In this document: positions 35,535-46,630 of the stretch, in pieces
Position numbering within the stretch: position 1 is the first letter of the stretch
Layout of the letters: each line of letters opens with the position of its first letter
Assembly: GCF_023856365.1 (NCBI RefSeq)
Contig: NC_064537.1
Coordinates: 315,001 to 379,000, forward strand
Direction: 5' to 3'
DNA length: 64,000 nucleotides
Origin: Brienomyrus brachyistius
Lineage: Eukaryota; Chordata; Actinopteri; Osteoglossiformes; Mormyridae
The notes under the pieces: generated by a model
What the model was told of the DNA's origin: nothing
Seen by the model: only the letters and a program-made list of their open reading frames with translations
The model's database searches: none
Position numbers and translations under genes: made by a program

Positions 35535-36060
35535 TCCCAGTGTTGCGTCTTCTCCCTATTTGGCCAGCAGGTGTCGCTGGCCATCCTGTCCTCCCTGTTG
35601 TCAGTCTGTAGTGTTTCCCCTGCTCCCTGTCGGCTACATGGACCAACGAGCTGTGCATGTGGCTACTTGTTAAGCCCTCTGTTCTGTGCTCGATTCCTGC
35701 CTCCTCTTTTTTTGTATTTTGTTTCATTGGTTTCATCAGTTCTTGTGATTTTGTGGTTTGTTTTCTGTTTTGGTTTCTTGCTTAGTGCCTTGGTTGTATT
35801 TTACTTCTCTTTCTTATTTCCTCATTGTTACATTCTGTTTTCCTTGTTTCTTTCAGTTCCTAGTTTCACTGTTTAGTTTCTAAGTTAATTATGCCTGTTC
35901 TTGTGCCTGCCCTTGTGTTTACCTGATAACCTCGTTGCCCTGTACCCTCCCAAATTGGTTAATTGTCTGTCTCACTCATGCTGTGTCATTATCCGTTTTA
36001 GTATCTGTATTTAAATTCCTGTCTTAGTTTAGTTCCCTGGTGGGTCATTGATGTAGTTGC
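35535..36060 (+). mobile_element. LTR-like or retroelement-derived T-rich segment
   Basis: The T-rich sequence runs from TTTCCCCTGCTCCCTGTCGG to CTTAGTTTAGTTCCCTGGTG, then GGTCATTGATGTAG. It resembles the long terminal repeat and leader region of a fish LTR retroelement. No partner repeat was located. It directly precedes the 42-bp array. Confidence 0.3.
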
Positions 36061-36079
36061 TGATGTATGTGAGGGATGC

Positions 36080-38400
36080 CACGATGCCCGAGCCCTGCCC
36101 AGGGGAAGTCGCAGCTGGCGCCACTATGCCTGAGCTCTGCCCAGGGGAAGTCGTAGCTGCCACTATGCCCGAACTCTGCCCAGGGGAAGTCGCAGCCACC
36201 GCCACAATGCCCGAGCCCTGCCCAGGGGAAGTCGCAGCTGCCGGCGCGATACCCAAGCTTTGCCCAGGGGAAGTCGCAAGTGGCGCCACTATGCCCAAAC
36301 TCTGCCCAGGGGAAGTCGCAGCCACCGCCACTATGCCTGAGCTCTGCCCAGGGGAAGTCGCAGCCGCCGCCACTATGCCTGAGCTCTGCCCAGGGGAAGT
36401 CGCAACCGGCGCCACTATGCCCAAACTCTGCCCAGGGGAAGTTGCAGCCACCACCACAATGCCTGAGCCCTGCCCAGGGGAAGTCGCAGCCGCCGCCACT
36501 ATGCCTGAGCTCTGCCCAGGGGAAGTCGCAGCTGCCGCCGGAATAGCCCAGCCCTGCCCAGGGGAAGTTGCAGCCACCGCCACAATGCTCGAGCCCTGCC
36601 CAGGGGAAGTCGCAAGTGGCGCCACTATGCCCGAGCTCTACCCAGGGGAAGTCGCAGCCGGTGCCACTATGCCCGAGCTCTGCCCAGGGGAAGTCGCAGC
36701 CGGTGTCACTATGCCCGAGCTCTACCCAGGGGAAGTCGCAGCCGGTGCCACTATGCCCGAGCTCTGCCCAGGGGAAGTCGCAGCCGGTGCCACGATGCCC
36801 GAGCCCTGCCCAGGGGAAGTCGCAAGTGGCGCCACTATGCCCGAGCTCTACCCAGGGGAAGTCGCAGCCGGTGCCACTATGCCCGAACTCTGCCCAGGGG
36901 AAGTCGCAGCTGGCGCCACTATGCCCGAGCTCTGCCCAGGGGAAGTCGCAGCCGGTGCCACGATGCCCGAACTCTGCCCAGGGGAAGTCGCAGCCGGCGC
37001 CACTATGCCTGAGCTCTGCCCAGGGGAAGTCGCAAGTGGCGCCATTATGCCTGAGCTCTGCCCAGGGGAAGTTGCAAGTGGCGCCACTATGCCAGAACTC
37101 TGCCCAGGGGAAGTCGCAGCCACCGCCACAATGCCCGAGCTCTGCCCAGGGGAAGTCGCAGCTGCCGGCGCGATACCCGAGCTCTGCCCAGGGGAAGTTG
37201 CAAGTGGTGCCACTATGCCCGAACTCTGCCCAGGGGAAGTCGCAGCCACCGCCACTATGCCTGAGCTCTGCCCACGGGAAGTCGCAACCGGCGCCACTAT
37301 GCCCAAACTCTGCCCAGGGGAATTCGCAGCCACCGCCACGATACCCGAGCTCTGCCCAGGGGAAGTCGCAGCCGCCGCCACTATGCCTGAGCTCTGCCCA
37401 GGGGAAGTCGCAACCGGCGCCACTATGCCCAAACTCTGCCCAGGGGAAGTTGCAGCCACCACCACAATGCCTGAGCCCTGCCCAGGGGAAGTCGCAGCTG
37501 CCGCCGCAATACCCCAGCCCTGCCCAGGGGAAGTTGCAGCCACCGCCACAATGCTCGAGCCCTGCCCAGGGGAAGTCGCAAGTGGCGCCACTATGCCCGA
37601 GCTCTACCCAGGGGAAGTCGCAGCCGGTGCCACTATGCCCGAACTCTGCCCAGGGGAAGTCGCAGCCGGCGCCACGATGCCCGAGCCCTGCCCAGGGGAA
37701 GTCGCAAGTGGCGCCACTATGCCCGAGCTCTACCCAGGGGAAGTCGCAGCCGGTGTCACTATGCCCGAACTCTGCCCAGGGGAAGTCGCAGCCGGCGCCA
37801 CTATGCCCGAGCTCTGCCCAGGGGAAGTCGCAGCCGGTGCCACTATGCCCGAGCTCTGCCCAGGGGAAGTCGCAGCCGGTGCCACGATGCCCGAGCTCTG
37901 CCCAGGGGAAGTCGCAGCCTGTGCCACGATGCCCGAACTCTGCCCAGGGGAAGTCGCAGCCGGTGCCACTATGCCCGAGCTCTGCCCAGGGGAAGTCGCA
38001 GCCGGTGCCACTATGCCCGAGCTCTGCCCAGGGGAAGTTCCAGCCGGCGCCACTATGCCCGAGCTCTGCCCAGGGGAAGTCGCAAGTGGCGCCACTATGC
38101 CCGAGCTCTACCCAGGGGAAGTCACAGCCGGTGCCACTATGCCCGAACTCTGCCCAGGGGAAGTCGCAGCCAGTGCCACGATGCCCAAACTCTGCCCAGG
38201 GGAAGTCGCAGCCGGTGCCACTATGCCCGAGCTCTGCCCAGGGGAAGTCGCAGCCGGTGGCACGATGCCCGAGCTCTGCCCAGGGGAAGTCGCAGCCGGT
38301 GCCACGATGCCCAAGCTCTGCCCAGGGGAAGTCGCAGCTGGCCCGATGCCTGAGCCTTGTCTAGGGGAAGTTGCAGCCGCCGCACACTCTCTGCCCAAGT
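36080..38400. repeat. 42-bp minisatellite (about 55 copies) with a 966-bp higher-order period
   Basis: Units are ATGCCCGAGCTCTGCCCAGG, GGAAGTCGCAGCCGGTGCCA, CT. One frame encodes 14-residue repeats PELCPGEVAAGATM for about 780 codons, and two other frames are also long and open on both strands. A diagnostic block (CACAATGCTCGAGCCCTGCC) occurs at 36581 and again at 37547, 966 bases or 23 units apart, inside a longer matching stretch. The sequence is collagen-like in composition but has no Gly-X-Y pattern, signal peptide or family homology, so I call it a satellite. Confidence 0.92.
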
Positions 38401-38950
38401 AGACCTTCTGTGATAAGACCCTGAAGGTTGGTGAGGGTTGTGTTGGGGTTGCCTATATTCCCAGAAGGAGGTGTTTCATCTTGCAGGGCACCCTGGATAT
38501 AATCAAGAGGAGTTGCAGTGCACGACTTGGTGGCAACTCCAGTCTGTACCGGGAATTGAGAAAGACAGCTGTCAGAACTCTGAGGGCAGATTAGGAGTTT
38601 AAAGTCCTGGTGCTCCCTGTTTTGCTGTATGACTGTGACACATGGACACTATCCAGTGAGCTGGAATGAAACTGGACTCCTTCAGTACTGTGTCTCTGAA
38701 GAATCCTCGGGTACTGCTGGTTTAACTTTGTGTCAAATGAGTGGTTGCTAGAGTCGTCCTGAATGAGGCACATTACATGCATTGTGAGGGAGCGTCAGTT
38801 ACGGAACTATGGCCATGTGTCACGTTTCCCTGAGGGTGATCCGGTTCGCAGCGGTTGGACCAGGCCAAGGGGATGCCCATATAACACCTGGCTGCGGTAA
38901 ATAGATGGCCATTTCTGAAGGGTGGGACTGGATCGTGTGTTTGCCTCTAG
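38401..38950 (+). mobile_element. LINE fragment (same family as 30.3 kb)
   Basis: The sequence continues straight from the 42-bp array with TTCTGTGATAAGACCCTGAA, as at 30.28 kb. Later pieces read VLLYDCDTWTLSSELE and SLRRILGYCWFNFVSNEWLL, matching the region after the polymerase domain of non-LTR retrotransposons (the usual LLYGCETWTL ... RRILRISW). Stops and shifts show it is inactive. Confidence 0.75.
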
Positions 38951-39415
38951 TTTTGACGCATCAGCGCATGCTCCCCAACCTGACCTAACCTGCCCGATTT
39001 GTTCATTCTGCCATTTTGTGACAAACCATATTGACTATATTTGCAGCAAAGTACAGTGGTTGCTTTATTGCTTCGTGAGAACTGGTGTTAATGCTTCCGC
39101 TGACTGAAGAAAATCCATTTTAAGCGTTTACTCCATCATCTATTTCCAGTTTTTGGATCAGCATCATTACCTAAGTGTCCAATATCTAAAATATTAGTTT
39201 ATATATCCATCACTTGAAATTGATGCTATCCAGTGACATTGTATTTTGGCACACCACCACCGTGAGTGGGTACCTAACAAGACCCATAATCATGCACTCA
39301 GACACAAGTGCAGGTGCAGAACTTTTATTAAACAGAGAACACAAAGAATCTAAAATCTTAATATCGGGCTTATGAGCATGTACAGTCAGAAATTTCACAA
39401 AGCAAAGTTATATGT

Positions 39416-39738
39416 AGGCTGTGTCCAAATTTAGAGGGTGCATCCTTTAAGGGACGTGGTCTACAAATGTGTAGCCTTTGCAGGCCACGTCCTTCAAAAG
39501 TCAAACAGAAAGCATTGTCAAATGGGACAGTCTGGCATACGGATTAACTGTATTACCCTTGAGTCACAAAAGCGCCATTCCTATCGCTGAGCCAGAACAC
39601 ACCCACTTTACCACTGTGTAATAAATCTTGGAACATGTTGGTCTGTAAGGATGCATCAGGTGCATCCTTCACAATTTGGTAAAAGAAGGATGCATTTCTA
39701 AACCACATTTGAAGGAGCCTTCGAAATGGGACAGGCTT
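39416..39738. mobile_element. Non-autonomous DNA transposon (MITE)
   Basis: Imperfect inverted ends are AGGCTGTGTCCAAATTTAGA on the left and CCTTCGAAATGGGACAGGCT on the right. Internal GCATCCTT motifs lie in opposite orientation. There is no coding capacity. This is typical of abundant fish MITEs related to hAT-type transposons. Confidence 0.55.
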
Positions 39739-40199
39739 GTTACACTGCTGTGATGCATTCAGTCTTCATATGCAGCTTTCAAAAGATGCTGTGTCCCTGG
39801 ACAGAGCTGTGCACTTTGTTGGGCCACAGTCAGCATTTCCAGAGGTAATATGGCAAATCTAATAAAACACCTTAAAAATATGCATCTGACACAACTGTGT
39901 ACAGTCCAACCCAGGATTTACAACCCCCTTTCCAAACAAGTTGGGACACTGTGTAAAATGTAAATAAAATCAGAATGCCATGATTTACAAATAGGGATGC
40001 AACGATACACTGAACTCATGATTCAATACAATTCACGATTTTTTACAGAATGAGCTGCAGACAAATTTATTAAAAAATATTCCTTTATTTGTCTTTCTAA
40101 ACTGTGCAAAACATATCCTCTTAACAGTGCAACTGAAATTTAATAAAATACTGTTCTAAAAAAATCCCAAATCAAAATAAAGTAAATAAAAATAATAAA

Positions 40200-40460
40200 C
40201 TAAGGCTTGCATGTGCAGCTTTTTAGCGTGGTTTGCCCTTTTAATAATCTTCGCTCTGGCGGTGATGAATTGAGCTCACTGTGGTGCCGGTGAACATGTG
40301 GAAGCATGTTCGTTGTGCTATTTGTGTATATTATCAGTCTTTTACAATGTTTGCACACAGTTTTTGTCTTGTCTGTGCTTTTCTCGCCGTTTTTGTTTGT
40401 GATTACCGGAAAGCTAAAATGCTGCCACACCACTGATTTAAGATTGGGTGGCATGTCCAT
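40200..40460 (-). pseudogene. BED zinc-finger fragment of an hAT transposase
   Basis: The open frame reads SVVWQHFSF, then KTVCKHCKRLIIYTNSTTNM and LPHVHRHH. The Cys-x2-Cys ... His-x3/4-His arrangement, with aromatic residues ahead of it, is the BED finger found at the N-terminus of hAT and ZBED proteins. The frame ends after 86 codons with no dimerisation or catalytic region, so this is a relic. Confidence 0.7.
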
Positions 40461-40700
40461 CCATCCATTTTCTGAAACTGCTTAATCCCAGCTGGGGTCT
40501 TGGGGGGGACCGGAGTCTATCCTGAGAATGATGGATGCAGACAGGAACCAACCCTGGGCAGTCGCCAACACACCGTAGGGCACAAACACAATCACAAGGC
40601 CAATTTAGACTCACTAATCAACCTGTCCTGTATGCTTTTGATCTGTGGAAGGAAACCGGAGCCCCCGGCGAAAACCCACACAAACACGTGGATAGCATGT
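40445..40700. repeat. Worn CATCCATCC-type dispersed repeat inside the hAT element
   Basis: It has GTCCATCCATCCATTTTCTG, GGACCGGAGTCTATCCTGAG, AACCAACCCTGGGCAGTCGC and GGAAACCGGAGCCCCCGGCG. The same order of landmarks is seen at 61.34-61.70 kb, with more divergence here. Confidence 0.6.
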
Positions 40701-40867
40701 GAACTCAGAACAGACAAAAAGGATCCAGGACCTTCTTGCTGTGGCAGCAGTTCACATTCAACATCTGTGATTTCACGTTTGCTCAAGAGAGTCTAGCTGC
40801 AGACACCTGTAGAGTGGAGCTCCACCGGAAATACGGCACCTCCACAGGAAACACGTGATTTTTAAGG

Positions 40868-41115
40868 ATGTAAAGTGGAGCTCGGGTTAAGGTGGAGGTG
40901 ACGTATTTCCAGTGGAGCTCGGGTTAGGGTGGAGGTGACGTATTTCCAGTGGAGCTCGGGTTAGGGTGGAGGTGACGTATTTCCAGTGGAGCTCGGGTTA
41001 GGGTGGAGGTGACGTATTTCCAGTGGAGCTCGGGTTAGGGTGGAGGTGACGTATTTCCAGTGGAGCTCAGGTTAGGGTGGAGGTGACATATTTCCAGTGG
41101 AGCTCCACTCTAAGG
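40868..41115. repeat. 37-bp minisatellite inside the hAT element (about 6 copies)
   Basis: Units GTGGAGCTCGGGTTAGGGTG then GAGGTGACGTATTTCCA, nearly identical to each other. The flanking sequence GTGGAGCTCCACCGGAAATA also occurs once at about 25.66 kb in an unexpanded copy of the element. Confidence 0.9.
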
Positions 41116-41860
41116 GGTCCGCAGCTGGACCCTTCTCTGTTCACTTGCCATCTCATGTTCAGTCAAAACCAAAAACTGATGTACGACGTCGATGTAAATA
41201 TGTAGTGACATCTAACGTCGAACTGACGTCGTGAAATCAAATGTAATATTACACCAGTTTTTCTGTTAAGTAAAGTACCGTGAAGTTCTCCTAAAGTTAC
41301 AATGATTTTCCACATCAGCCGGTTTAAATCGTCACACATTTACATAGATTTTTAACCGATTTGCGATTCATTGTTACATGCCTATTTACAAATCATATAA
41401 ACCCACATTTCATTTAAAATAAAATGAAGTCAACATATCAGATGTTGAAACTGAATTTTTTTTTGTTTTATGACAAATATATACTCAAATTGAATTTAAT
41501 TCCAGCAACAAATTAAAAGAAGTTAAGAACCGGGGCAGCAAAAGACTGGAAAGGCTGTGTAATGCTGAAACAAAACACCTGGTTGAATATTTCACAACTA
41601 ATTAAGTTAATTGGCAATAGGTCGGTAAGTTGATTGGGTATAAAAAAATAGCCTCCCAGAGAGGCAGAGTCTCTATGCAGGAAAGATGGGGAGAGAATCA
41701 CCACTCTGTGAAAGATTGTGTGGGAAAATTTAAGAAAAATGTTCCTCAGTGTAATATCACAAACCATTTGGGATTTTCATCATCTACAATACATAATGAG
41801 CTGTATGCAAGGGACAAGGCCGAAAAACCTGTGTAAAAAAAAAAAAAATGAAATGCTCTT

Positions 41861-43435
41861 AAGCCATGCGCACGCGAAAGCAAGTCATGCTCGCGAGAAA
41901 GTAAAAGCATTTAAATTTTTTGTACAGGTCCCTTCAGGGGCTCCGTAGTATTTCAATTAATAGAATGTGTTAAATTATTATGTGAGCCAGACGCATTACA
42001 ATGGGCATCGCCAATAAGCATACAAACAAGCAAAATAACCATACGAAAAAGACTATGGTTTGTAGCGATTATAACGGACTGAGTATAACGTTGTGAACAA
42101 CACTTGCATGATAAGAGCTAGCGCACATGTAGCCTAATTACCACTTGTAGTTGTATCTTAGGTCACTTCCGAAATATCAAAGATGCGAATGAAGGAAAAA
42201 TGTTGGTACAAATAAAATTATATTGGTGTTTCACCAACATATTTTAACTGCCCCTGTTGTGATCTCATACTAATTACAGATAAGAACAATTATGCCATCT
42301 AGTGGACGCTTATGTGTAGCGCAGCAATCCCGATGTACTCAGTTGATTGGCTTAGCTTTCGAAATAGTCAGACGTAATCGCTCCATACAACCACTTGTAT
42401 TCACTGTATAGCTGATTAGTCTTGCTCAGTGTTATTAACTATTCAGTCATATTATGTGTTACTGAGGCTGTGTCACCAAAGACTGTGTTCCACCATGGTC
42501 CACCTAGGAATTCACTATAGCTGCATGGATAAGCACAGTGCAATCTGAATGTAAATAGCACTCAAATGGCGTAGTGAGAAATGGTTCATTGTTGGTGACG
42601 GCTACAGAATAGGCCAAATGTGTAAACTGAAGTAGCTTCCAGGCTTTTAATCTCGAAAGGCACCTTCTGCATTTATAGAGGCTGAGACACCTTTATGATC
42701 TACAGTGTAACAAGGTTCCATGACGCAGTAAAAATGCCTGGAGGGACATACAGCGTACAGAGGAGAACAAACCGGTATGTCAGGTGTTACAGTATTAATC
42801 ATCAGCGCTTTAAAACAGCTCAGAGCATGCTGGGGAGGCAGAGGAACCTGTCATGCGAGACTCTACCTGTGACAGCAGAGGCGGGCACCGTAAACATGAA
42901 ACAGCTGCACTCTTCTAATGGGCTGGCATTTCATTTAAGTATTTGTTTTTTATTGATGTTTTTGCAGAACATATGAAAGAAGGGCCTCAGTAGGTTCAGA
43001 TTTTTCATCTACCTAAATATCTTACAAATGTTCCTACATACAGAGAGCGGGTTACACTAGTTCAGGACCATAACATCACTTTTCAGGAAGACCGAAACCC
43101 TGCAGGCACTGGGACCCATCAGACACAATGCTCTTTAGTTTCAATAAAGCCCTCTCCAGAGAGAGTAATCCGAAGTTCAAAATGCTGGATCATCACATGG
43201 TTCATGTACACTTGAGATAGAATATGATTGCACTTCCTGGAACTAATGTTTATTGATATATTTAGAAGGAGGGAATGAATGTTTCAAAATTCAGTTCAGA
43301 TTAATGTTCTAACATTCATGGTGGTTTCACTAAACCTGTGGTAACTGATGACCTAAATAAACTTAATGACTTAATGGCCGACTCCCTATATGTACACTCA
43401 CTGACTTATGGACTTTAAGGCATGTTCCTGCTAAA
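41861..43435. other. Unassigned intergenic DNA
   Basis: About 1.6 kb with no exon I can support. A 93-codon open frame at 42.70-42.98 kb has no recognisable motif. Confidence 0.35.
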
Positions 43436-43960
43436 TTCATGAGGGCTTAGGGCTGTCCCACTGTCAAGTCATCAAGTGCACCAGAGCTCTCTTCAGTCTT
43501 TGCCTGAGGGAATTACCCACAGTTCATAGTATTGTGACATAAAACACAGGGTTACCAGGGGAAGCCTGGAACCTTAAACAGGAAACAAACATTTGTTTTA
43601 TCACTTATTAAAGCTGTTTTGACAAAAAAACAAGCAAATTGGTTTTTGACAACTACCTTTCGCCTACTCTGCATGGCAAGATCCTTTAACACGCTCAAAT
43701 TAGGCAGTCGATCCCTTAAGTACCTCGCCTGTGCCGTGAAGAGAGTGCAAGTTTCAAAGTAAAAAGTCCCAAAGAAATGTAAGGAACATTTTGGCATTGC
43801 CAAGGTAATGTGATATGTGTCCCATTCCCTTTTATACCATTTTGTACCCTTGTGACCTCTGAGTACTCTAACACTTACCAAGTAACATCAATTAAGTCTG
43901 TGAGAGTTCAGGGCATAGGCCTTAGAGGGACTCTGGGAGTGGGCCAATCACTAATAAACT
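43436..43960. mobile_element. Possible DNA transposon remnant
   Basis: It starts CATGAGGGCTTAGGGCTGTC. Its right side has GGGCATAGGCCTTAGAGGGA and GGGAGTGGGCCAATCAC, which could be a weak inverted match to the start. A 109-codon minus-strand frame (43.55-43.88 kb) lies between them and has no domain I recognise. The start motif is the unit of the 33-bp array at 31.5 kb. Confidence 0.35.
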
Positions 43961-45940
43961 CAGACACATAAATAGCATGCCAAGCAATTTGTCTGCTCCC
44001 TTTCCTCCATGCTGTCCTTGCGTATAGACTGCATTTTTTTATGCTTAGGAAGGTTCCTAACTGAGTGAAAAGACCCATGGTAGCCAAAGTAAGAGCTGTT
44101 CAAATTCTCTAAAGTGTTACGGGTAGGTACTTCAGTGCTTCCTATCTTATCTGCTTTAGCATAGGATACACTGGACGGCATCCCACAATGCCTTGCAGCA
44201 GCAACATTAAAAGTGAGGCGCCATCAGCGCAGATCGCAACAGATCGTAATCCACATATTGACCACAACACAGAAGTCTGTCTTTCATAAAAATGGGATGC
44301 GAGACATTTTTAGTCAGATGAAGTTTTTAATTCAACATGTTTGGAACTGAGGAATGATGATATGCAGTGGATTTACAGGCTTAACCATAACATTTTATCA
44401 TCTATATTTTAACAATTTTCATACAATAACTAGGATGCATTTCAATAAATGTGTGGCTAGGAAGGTGCATGATGGCAGCCCTTCTCAATGTGACAATCAT
44501 TTTGTTTCAGTTTTGTGACTGGTAACCTATATTCCTTTCAAAATTTCAATTCCAACCTTGGGAATGAAATATTTTTCACCATACTGTCCACATATATTTA
44601 ACCCGCAGAAAAGAACACTGTAAGAACACAGAGGGCTTTCTCTTCATTTTCGGCATCAGGCTGCACCAATAACACCTTCTGTCACATAATTGTGCAGCCT
44701 AGTGTAAGTGCAGCTACATCCCCAAACCCTTATTTGCGCCACCCTCCCTCACTACCTCTCCTTTGCCCCAAAAGTTTTTTTGAATTCCAGATGTTGAAGT
44801 GCTGTCCCAATGCCTTAGGTAACGAGTCACTGAGGGCCTATTTTTCATTTTTACAGATTTTTCAATTTCCCTTCAGTGACACCCATGAAGGATGTAGCAT
44901 AAACGTTTCTAATTCAGCAATGATTCCATAAACACAGGCCGAGCCCGGTAGGTCATCAAGGATGCTAATGTGTCCTGATACGAGTGTGAGGGACAGGGAG
45001 TGAGGGAGCCATCAAAAAACTGTTTGGGGATGAAGCCTTATTCTCTTAGCACCGAATTGTCTGTTCCTAACTCCACTGCAGTTTGCTGAGCTCCAATTTC
45101 TCAGAGAAAGTAGTACAAATGAACAGTTTAACCAGTGACATAGAGAGGAGAACACATGGTTAGTTCAAGTCAGCAGGAGAAATTTTATTAAAGATAACAA
45201 CAAGAACAAAATATACAAGGTGATTATTGTGGGGGATAATCCACTAACATGTATTAATGCACATATTCATTTGATACTGATGTGCTGGTAATATACAATC
45301 TGATTTTTAAAACGTCTTTCAAAACAAATCGTCTATTCTGCTGCTAGTATTTCCCGGCAACGGAACTATTGAGTTGCCATGATCCGCCATTCCTGTAAAA
45401 AAAATGGTCGATTTGAGGAAACGGAGTTCATGAGACTCTATCTTTCTGAATGGACTTCCGTTTCAATATTCAAGAATAATTTATAACAATTGACTGAAAA
45501 GGGCTCCAGTTTACGCTCATGTTTATATAAAGTTTACAATATAATAATGTATTAGTTTAACGATTTATATTACCAAAGCAAATGAATACATGAAAGAAAG
45601 AGAAAGAAAGAAATAAGAAAAGAGAAAGAAAGAAAAGAGAAAGAAAGAAAACATCTCGTGTTATTTAGGACTCGGCGGTATTGACCTTACCATGCAGCTG
45701 GTTAAAAGTATGGGCTTTACGTTGAACATGTAATATACAATAAGACCTTTATTGCGACTGTTCATAGAACAACGAATACTGGAGTGCTGCTAAACGAGTT
45801 AAGTAAAAACATGAAATTGAAAAGTGCCAACAACAAAGAAACAATACACATATAAGCTTACACTCAGCCTAGGTATAAACATACACACGTGGAATATACA
45901 TAAGTAATGTACATTTTAACAGCCGTAATGCGCATAAACA
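43961..45940. other. Unassigned intergenic DNA
   Basis: No credible gene. A GAAA-type microsatellite sits at 45.59-45.65 kb. The 73-codon minus-strand frame near 44 kb shows no known motif. Confidence 0.35.
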
Positions 45941-45949
45941 CGAGAGAAA

Positions 45950-46211
45950 TCTCTCTGCCTCTTCTGGGGACCAGTTTCGGCTGTGATCTGTCGGTTCACG
46001 TTTATGTGTGTGTACGTACACGCAGACAAACACATGCACGAACAAAGTTTGCTCTCCTCCCTTCTCCTCTCCTCCCCCGCTGCCCCTGAACCCAGCTTCG
46101 CTCGTTCACTTCCTGCTCCTGTCAGCCGACGCCACTCGGCCGTATTGTTCCTGAAAAGTGAAGCATCGCTGATTAAAAAAAAAAGAGGGAGACCAGCTCT
46201 TCAGCAGCAAG
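45950..46211 (+). promoter_or_regulatory. mvb12a: Probable mvb12a promoter and non-coding first exon
   Basis: The DNA turns GC-richer, with ACTTCCTG (ETS-type) at about 46108 and several CpGs. A strong splice donor (AGCAAG then gtgagt) ends a candidate exon at 46211. The next acceptor, ttccacag at 46623-46630, lies directly before the mvb12a ATG. I infer a 5' non-coding exon ending at 46211; its start is not determined. Confidence 0.5.
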
Positions 46212-46630
46212 GTGAGTTATGTGAGCGGCATGTCCGACCCAGTCTCTGCCTGTCGGACTTTTTAAAACGGACCGAACTTAAGGCGGGCTGGCGTGCGAGT
46301 TTTCCTTGCCTTCATGGGTAAGGCCGGCCATGTCCGTGGCGTACAGGGTGTACAAAAAGCGCACTGGCAGCCACACCTGAAGGGTACGTTAGAAGTGCGG
46401 CTGGAGCACAGTGTGATACCAGGAGACTGTCTTCATTCCCGGAAATGAACCCTGAGCTGCGCTCACTAAAGCTCGTTTTATTTTCAGGACTCGTGTGTTA
46501 TAATATAGCTATGTTTTAGAGCATTTTCTGATGTTTTAAAACCAAAAGCCATCACGTTCAGATATGTGACAAACTCCACAGACAACCGAACTATAGGCAC
46601 GGTCACAGTTTTCATTGCCTTCTTCCACAG

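Larger units (their letters stand above)
39992..41384 (-). mobile_element. hAT-like transposon with 8-bp target-site duplication
   Basis: The ends are imperfect inverted repeats: TAGGGATGCAACGAT on the left, and TAGGCATGTAACAAT on the right when read in reverse. The element is flanked by the 8-base direct repeat TTTACAAA at 39984-39991 and 41385-41392. An 8-bp duplication is the hallmark of hAT transposition. Inside are a BED zinc-finger fragment, a worn CATCCATCC repeat and a 37-bp minisatellite, so it holds secondary insertions. Confidence 0.8.
39919..41860 (+). mobile_element. Older dispersed repeat interrupted by an hAT insertion
   Basis: The left part starts CAACCCCCTTTCCAAACAAG, then TTGGGACACTGTGTAAAATG, and stops at TTTACAAA. 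The right part resumes at 41385 with TTTACAAATCATATAAACCC and continues through GTGTAATGCTGAAACAAAAC, GGTATAAAAAAATAGCCTCC and CACTCTGTGAAAGATTGTGT. The two parts join into one repeat type common in fish genomes once the insertion is removed. Short peptides in the right half look like transposase remnants, but I cannot name the family. Confidence 0.65.

Noticed and set aside
40200..40460. ZBED-type host gene
   Set aside because: Only the BED finger remains, inside an element with hAT ends and a target-site duplication.
43552..43881. 109-codon minus-strand frame
   Set aside because: No recognisable domain or splice context; it lies within a probable transposon remnant.
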